Source: an uncultured Anaerolineaceae bacterium
Lineage (GTDB): Bacteria > Chloroflexota > Anaerolineae > Promineifilales > Promineifilaceae
Length of the DNA stretch: 16,020 bases
Direction of reading: 5' to 3'
NCBI GenBank assembly: GCA_937967805.1
Contig: CALBTC010000213.1
Span: 1-16,020 of the forward strand
Position 1 is the first letter of the stretch, and the number at the start of each line of letters is the position of its first letter. Below are positions 14,818 to 16,020 of the stretch, piece by piece. Below the pieces are notes generated by a model. The model searched no databases and was not told where the DNA came from. It worked only from the letters and a program-made list of their open reading frames with translations. The translations under genes were made by a program, and so were the position numbers.

Positions 14818-14852
14818 TGGCACAGCCAACGCGCTTTGTTTTAAGTGTGCCA
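14818..14852. promoter_or_regulatory. TGGCACA/TGTGCCA inverted repeat upstream of the YceI gene
   Basis: Seven-base arms (14818-14824 and 14846-14852) flanked by GTTGG and CCAAC sit 28 bases before the GTG start at 14880. It could be a leader hairpin or a regulator site; the arms are short enough to be chance. Confidence 0.3.
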
Positions 14853-14879
14853 CCAACCCGTGATTTATGGAGGTAATTT

Positions 14880-15710
14880 GTGAAGAAGAATATTTGCGCT
14901 ATTTTCCTTTTGTTTATGGTTCTGGTAACCGCCACAGCTTGCGGCCTTTTAGAGGAACCGGCAGCGCCCAGTGCAACCATCGAGGCGGTTCCATTGGATA
15001 TTGAAGAAAGTGAGGAGCCTGCCGTTGTGGAAGAACCCACAGAGGCTGCTGAAGAACCACCTGTTGAACTGGACGAAGCTGAAGATACAATGGAAGAAGA
15101 GGCCGCAGAGGAAGAAGCTGCTGAAGAACCTACGGAAGAAACGGCCGTAGATTCAGATGAAGCTGCGCCGACCGGACTAACCATTTATGAAATCAGCCAG
15201 GCTGAGTCTATGGTTCAGTTTGAGCTGGATGAAGATTTGCGCGGCGTTCGCACCACAGTTGTGGGCGCCACCGATCAAGTCGCCGGGCAAATTGCTCTGG
15301 ACTTTAATGACCTGTCCACGGCCCAGGTTGGCGAAATTCAAATCAATGCCCGCACCCTGGCAACGGACAATAATTTCCGTAACCGGGCCATCCAGAACGA
15401 AATTTTAGAAACGGGTGCGTATGAATTTATCAGCTTTGTGCCAACGGCCGTCAACGGCCTGCCTGCTTCTGCTGGGCTGGGTGAAGAAATCAGCTTCACC
15501 ATTGATGGCGATTTGACAATTCGGGACATTACAGAGCCGGTGACGTTTAGCGTGGTGGCAACGGCCGTTTCCGACACGCAAATCTCCGGCACCGCCACCG
15601 CCACGGTTTTGCGTGACACCTATGGCCTCACCATTCCTGAGGTCCCCAACGTCGCCAACGTGGAAAATGAAGTGGATTTGATTATCAACTTTGTGGCCAA
15701 CGCTTCCTAA
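14880..15710 (+). CDS. YceI-family lipoprotein
   Basis: A 276-residue predicted lipoprotein. GTG 14880 is preceded by GGAGG at six bases. The signal 'MKKNICAIFLLFMVLVTATAC' ends at lipidated Cys21. Residues 24-95 are a Glu/Ala/Pro-rich acidic spacer. From about 99 the YceI beta-barrel lipocalin-like domain follows: 'YEISQAESMVQFELDEDLRGVRTTVVGATDQVAGQIALDFNDLS', 'INARTLATDNNFRNRAIQNEILET', 'YEFISFVPTAV', 'FTIDGDLTIRDITEPVTFSVVAT', 'TATATVLRDTYGLTIPEVPNVANVENEVDLIINF'. The 'R-D-ILET..Y..I.F' and 'GDLTIRDIT.PV.F' segments are diagnostic. Family members bind isoprenoid-like lipids or amphiphiles in the periplasm or at the surface; the ligand here is unknown. It carries three ACGGCCGT octamers. 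It is divergent from the recombinase-like gene and convergent with the NTF2-like gene. Confidence 0.92.
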   Translation: MKKNICAIFLLFMVLVTATACGLLEEPAAPSATIEAVPLDIEESEEPAVVEEPTEAAEEPPVELDEAEDTMEEEAAEEEAAEEPTEETAVDSDEAAPTGLTIYEISQAESMVQFELDEDLRGVRTTVVGATDQVAGQIALDFNDLSTAQVGEIQINARTLATDNNFRNRAIQNEILETGAYEFISFVPTAVNGLPASAGLGEEISFTIDGDLTIRDITEPVTFSVVATAVSDTQISGTATATVLRDTYGLTIPEVPNVANVENEVDLIINFVANAS

Positions 15711-15736
15711 AAAGAGGAAAGTAGAAAAAGAAGGGT

Positions 15737-15787
15737 AAGCATTCTCAAATGTGAACGGGTTTAACACAGAAGCGTTTGAGGATGCTT
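15737..15787. terminator. Hairpin between convergent YceI and NTF2-like genes
   Basis: AAGCATTCTCAAATG (15737-15751) pairs with CGTTTGAGGATGCTT (15773-15787) over 15 positions with two mismatches; as read on plus these are T-G juxtapositions (G.U in RNA). The loop is 21 bases, and ACTTTTAAAG follows. It sits 27 bases past the YceI stop, so a weak or factor-assisted terminator is plausible. Confidence 0.45.
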
Positions 15788-15819
15788 GGGACTTTTAAAG
15801 TACCACTGTGTCGGATGAT

Positions 15820-16020
15820 TTAAGTCTCTGGAGGAAACCACACATTAATTATCTTGCTTTCTCGAACTTCGTAAATGGCCAAAAACTCCGGGTTTCCCTT
15901 TCCGTCTGGCAAACCATGTACACGTTCAAGATCGACAACAATGGGGCCATTAACAATACGCTCAATAATCTCAACACGATAATCTGGTGAAGCTTTCGGC
16001 AACCACGCATACATTTTTTT
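15820..16020 (-). CDS. Partial NTF2/SnoaL-like protein (C-terminus)
   Basis: The frame is open from the right edge (Lys-Lys before the first Met at 16014) to a TAA at 15822-15820, so about 66 C-terminal residues are present and the N-terminus lies outside. The pattern 'YAWLPKASPDYRVEIIERIVNGPIVVDLERVHGLPDG' followed by 'FLAIYEVRESKIINVWFPPE' matches the end of nuclear-transport-factor-2-like, SnoaL/steroid-isomerase-type small proteins: a helix, a paired strand with 'VVDLERV', then 'AIYEVRDGLIxxVWF'. Such proteins are cone-shaped pockets with diverse enzymatic or ligand-binding roles. The exact function cannot be set from this fragment. Confidence 0.75.
   Translation of the reverse strand, partial: KKMYAWLPKASPDYRVEIIERIVNGPIVVDLERVHGLPDGKGNPEFLAIYEVRESKIINVWFPPET

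Larger units (their letters stand above)
434..15568. repeat. Highly iterated palindromic octamer ACGGCCGT (30 exact copies)
   Basis: Exact copies start at 434, 1122, 1990, 2130, 3237, 3258, 4430, 5238, 5339, 5801, 5970, 6089, 6754, 7465, 7655, 8377, 8878, 9501, 10350, 10517, 10577, 11588, 11671, 12798, 13210, 13256, 13395, 15141, 15444 and 15561. By reading frame 18 encode Thr-Ala-Val, 6 (N/D)GR, 5 xRP, and one is non-coding. At roughly 57% GC fewer than one copy is expected. The use of every frame shows that the DNA word, not a peptide, is favoured. Several one-mismatch relatives (ACGGCCGC, TCGGCCGT) also occur. Confidence 0.93.

Noticed and set aside
434..15568. ACGGCCGT as a transcription-factor operator
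   Set aside because: 29 of the 30 copies are inside coding sequence and only one in a spacer, the opposite of an operator distribution.

Overview
The window looks like a chromosomal segment of a Chloroflexota bacterium, most likely Anaerolineae or a related class. I infer this from protein style, not from a database match: lipoproteins and secreted proteins with long Pro/Thr- or Glu-rich linkers, a secreted Ig-like module with the 'GVxEVRGTA ... GVLAVWDTT ... DGRYQLRLRVV' pattern, a His-rich extracellular domain, and a moderately high-GC genome with GTG and TTG starts and good Shine-Dalgarno sites. No rRNA, tRNA, CRISPR array or intact insertion sequence is visible.

Layout. (1) 1-675, minus: the N-terminal part of a secreted, membrane-anchored protein that runs off the left edge. 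(2) 676-1325: about 650 bases with no convincing gene, holding a 12-bp inverted repeat and a thrice-repeated 11-mer. (3) 1326-2785: two divergent SAM-dependent methyltransferases, one membrane-anchored and one soluble, only 41 bases apart. (4) 2855-5532, minus: a lipoprotein with three tandem DsbA-like thioredoxin domains, a strong terminator, then an M50/site-2-protease-like membrane protein whose HExxH motif reads HHLGH. (5) 5609-8472, plus: a secreted Ig-like membrane protein and a family 5 solute-binding lipoprotein. (6) 8664-13490, plus: peptidyl-tRNA hydrolase (pth), transcription-repair coupling factor (mfd) and a small conserved protein. pth-mfd proximity is known from other bacteria, so this is the housekeeping core. 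(7) 13665-14630, minus: a tyrosine-recombinase-fold protein that has lost most catalytic residues, with a TTGACA promoter and a 13-bp direct repeat ahead of it. (8) 14880-15710, plus: a YceI-family lipoprotein. (9) 15820-16020, minus: the C-terminus of an NTF2/SnoaL-like protein.

The envelope proteins (substrate capture, disulfide chemistry, YceI, Ig-like) suggest an extracellular or cell-surface emphasis. Pth and Mfd serve translation and DNA repair.

The strongest pattern not explained by genes is the palindromic octamer ACGGCCGT. I count 30 exact copies in 16 kb, where chance would give less than one. It occurs in all three reading frames, on genes of both orientations and in non-coding DNA, which makes it a highly iterated palindrome comparable in style to cyanobacterial HIP1. 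Intergenic spacers also carry several hairpin-forming repeats of different families.
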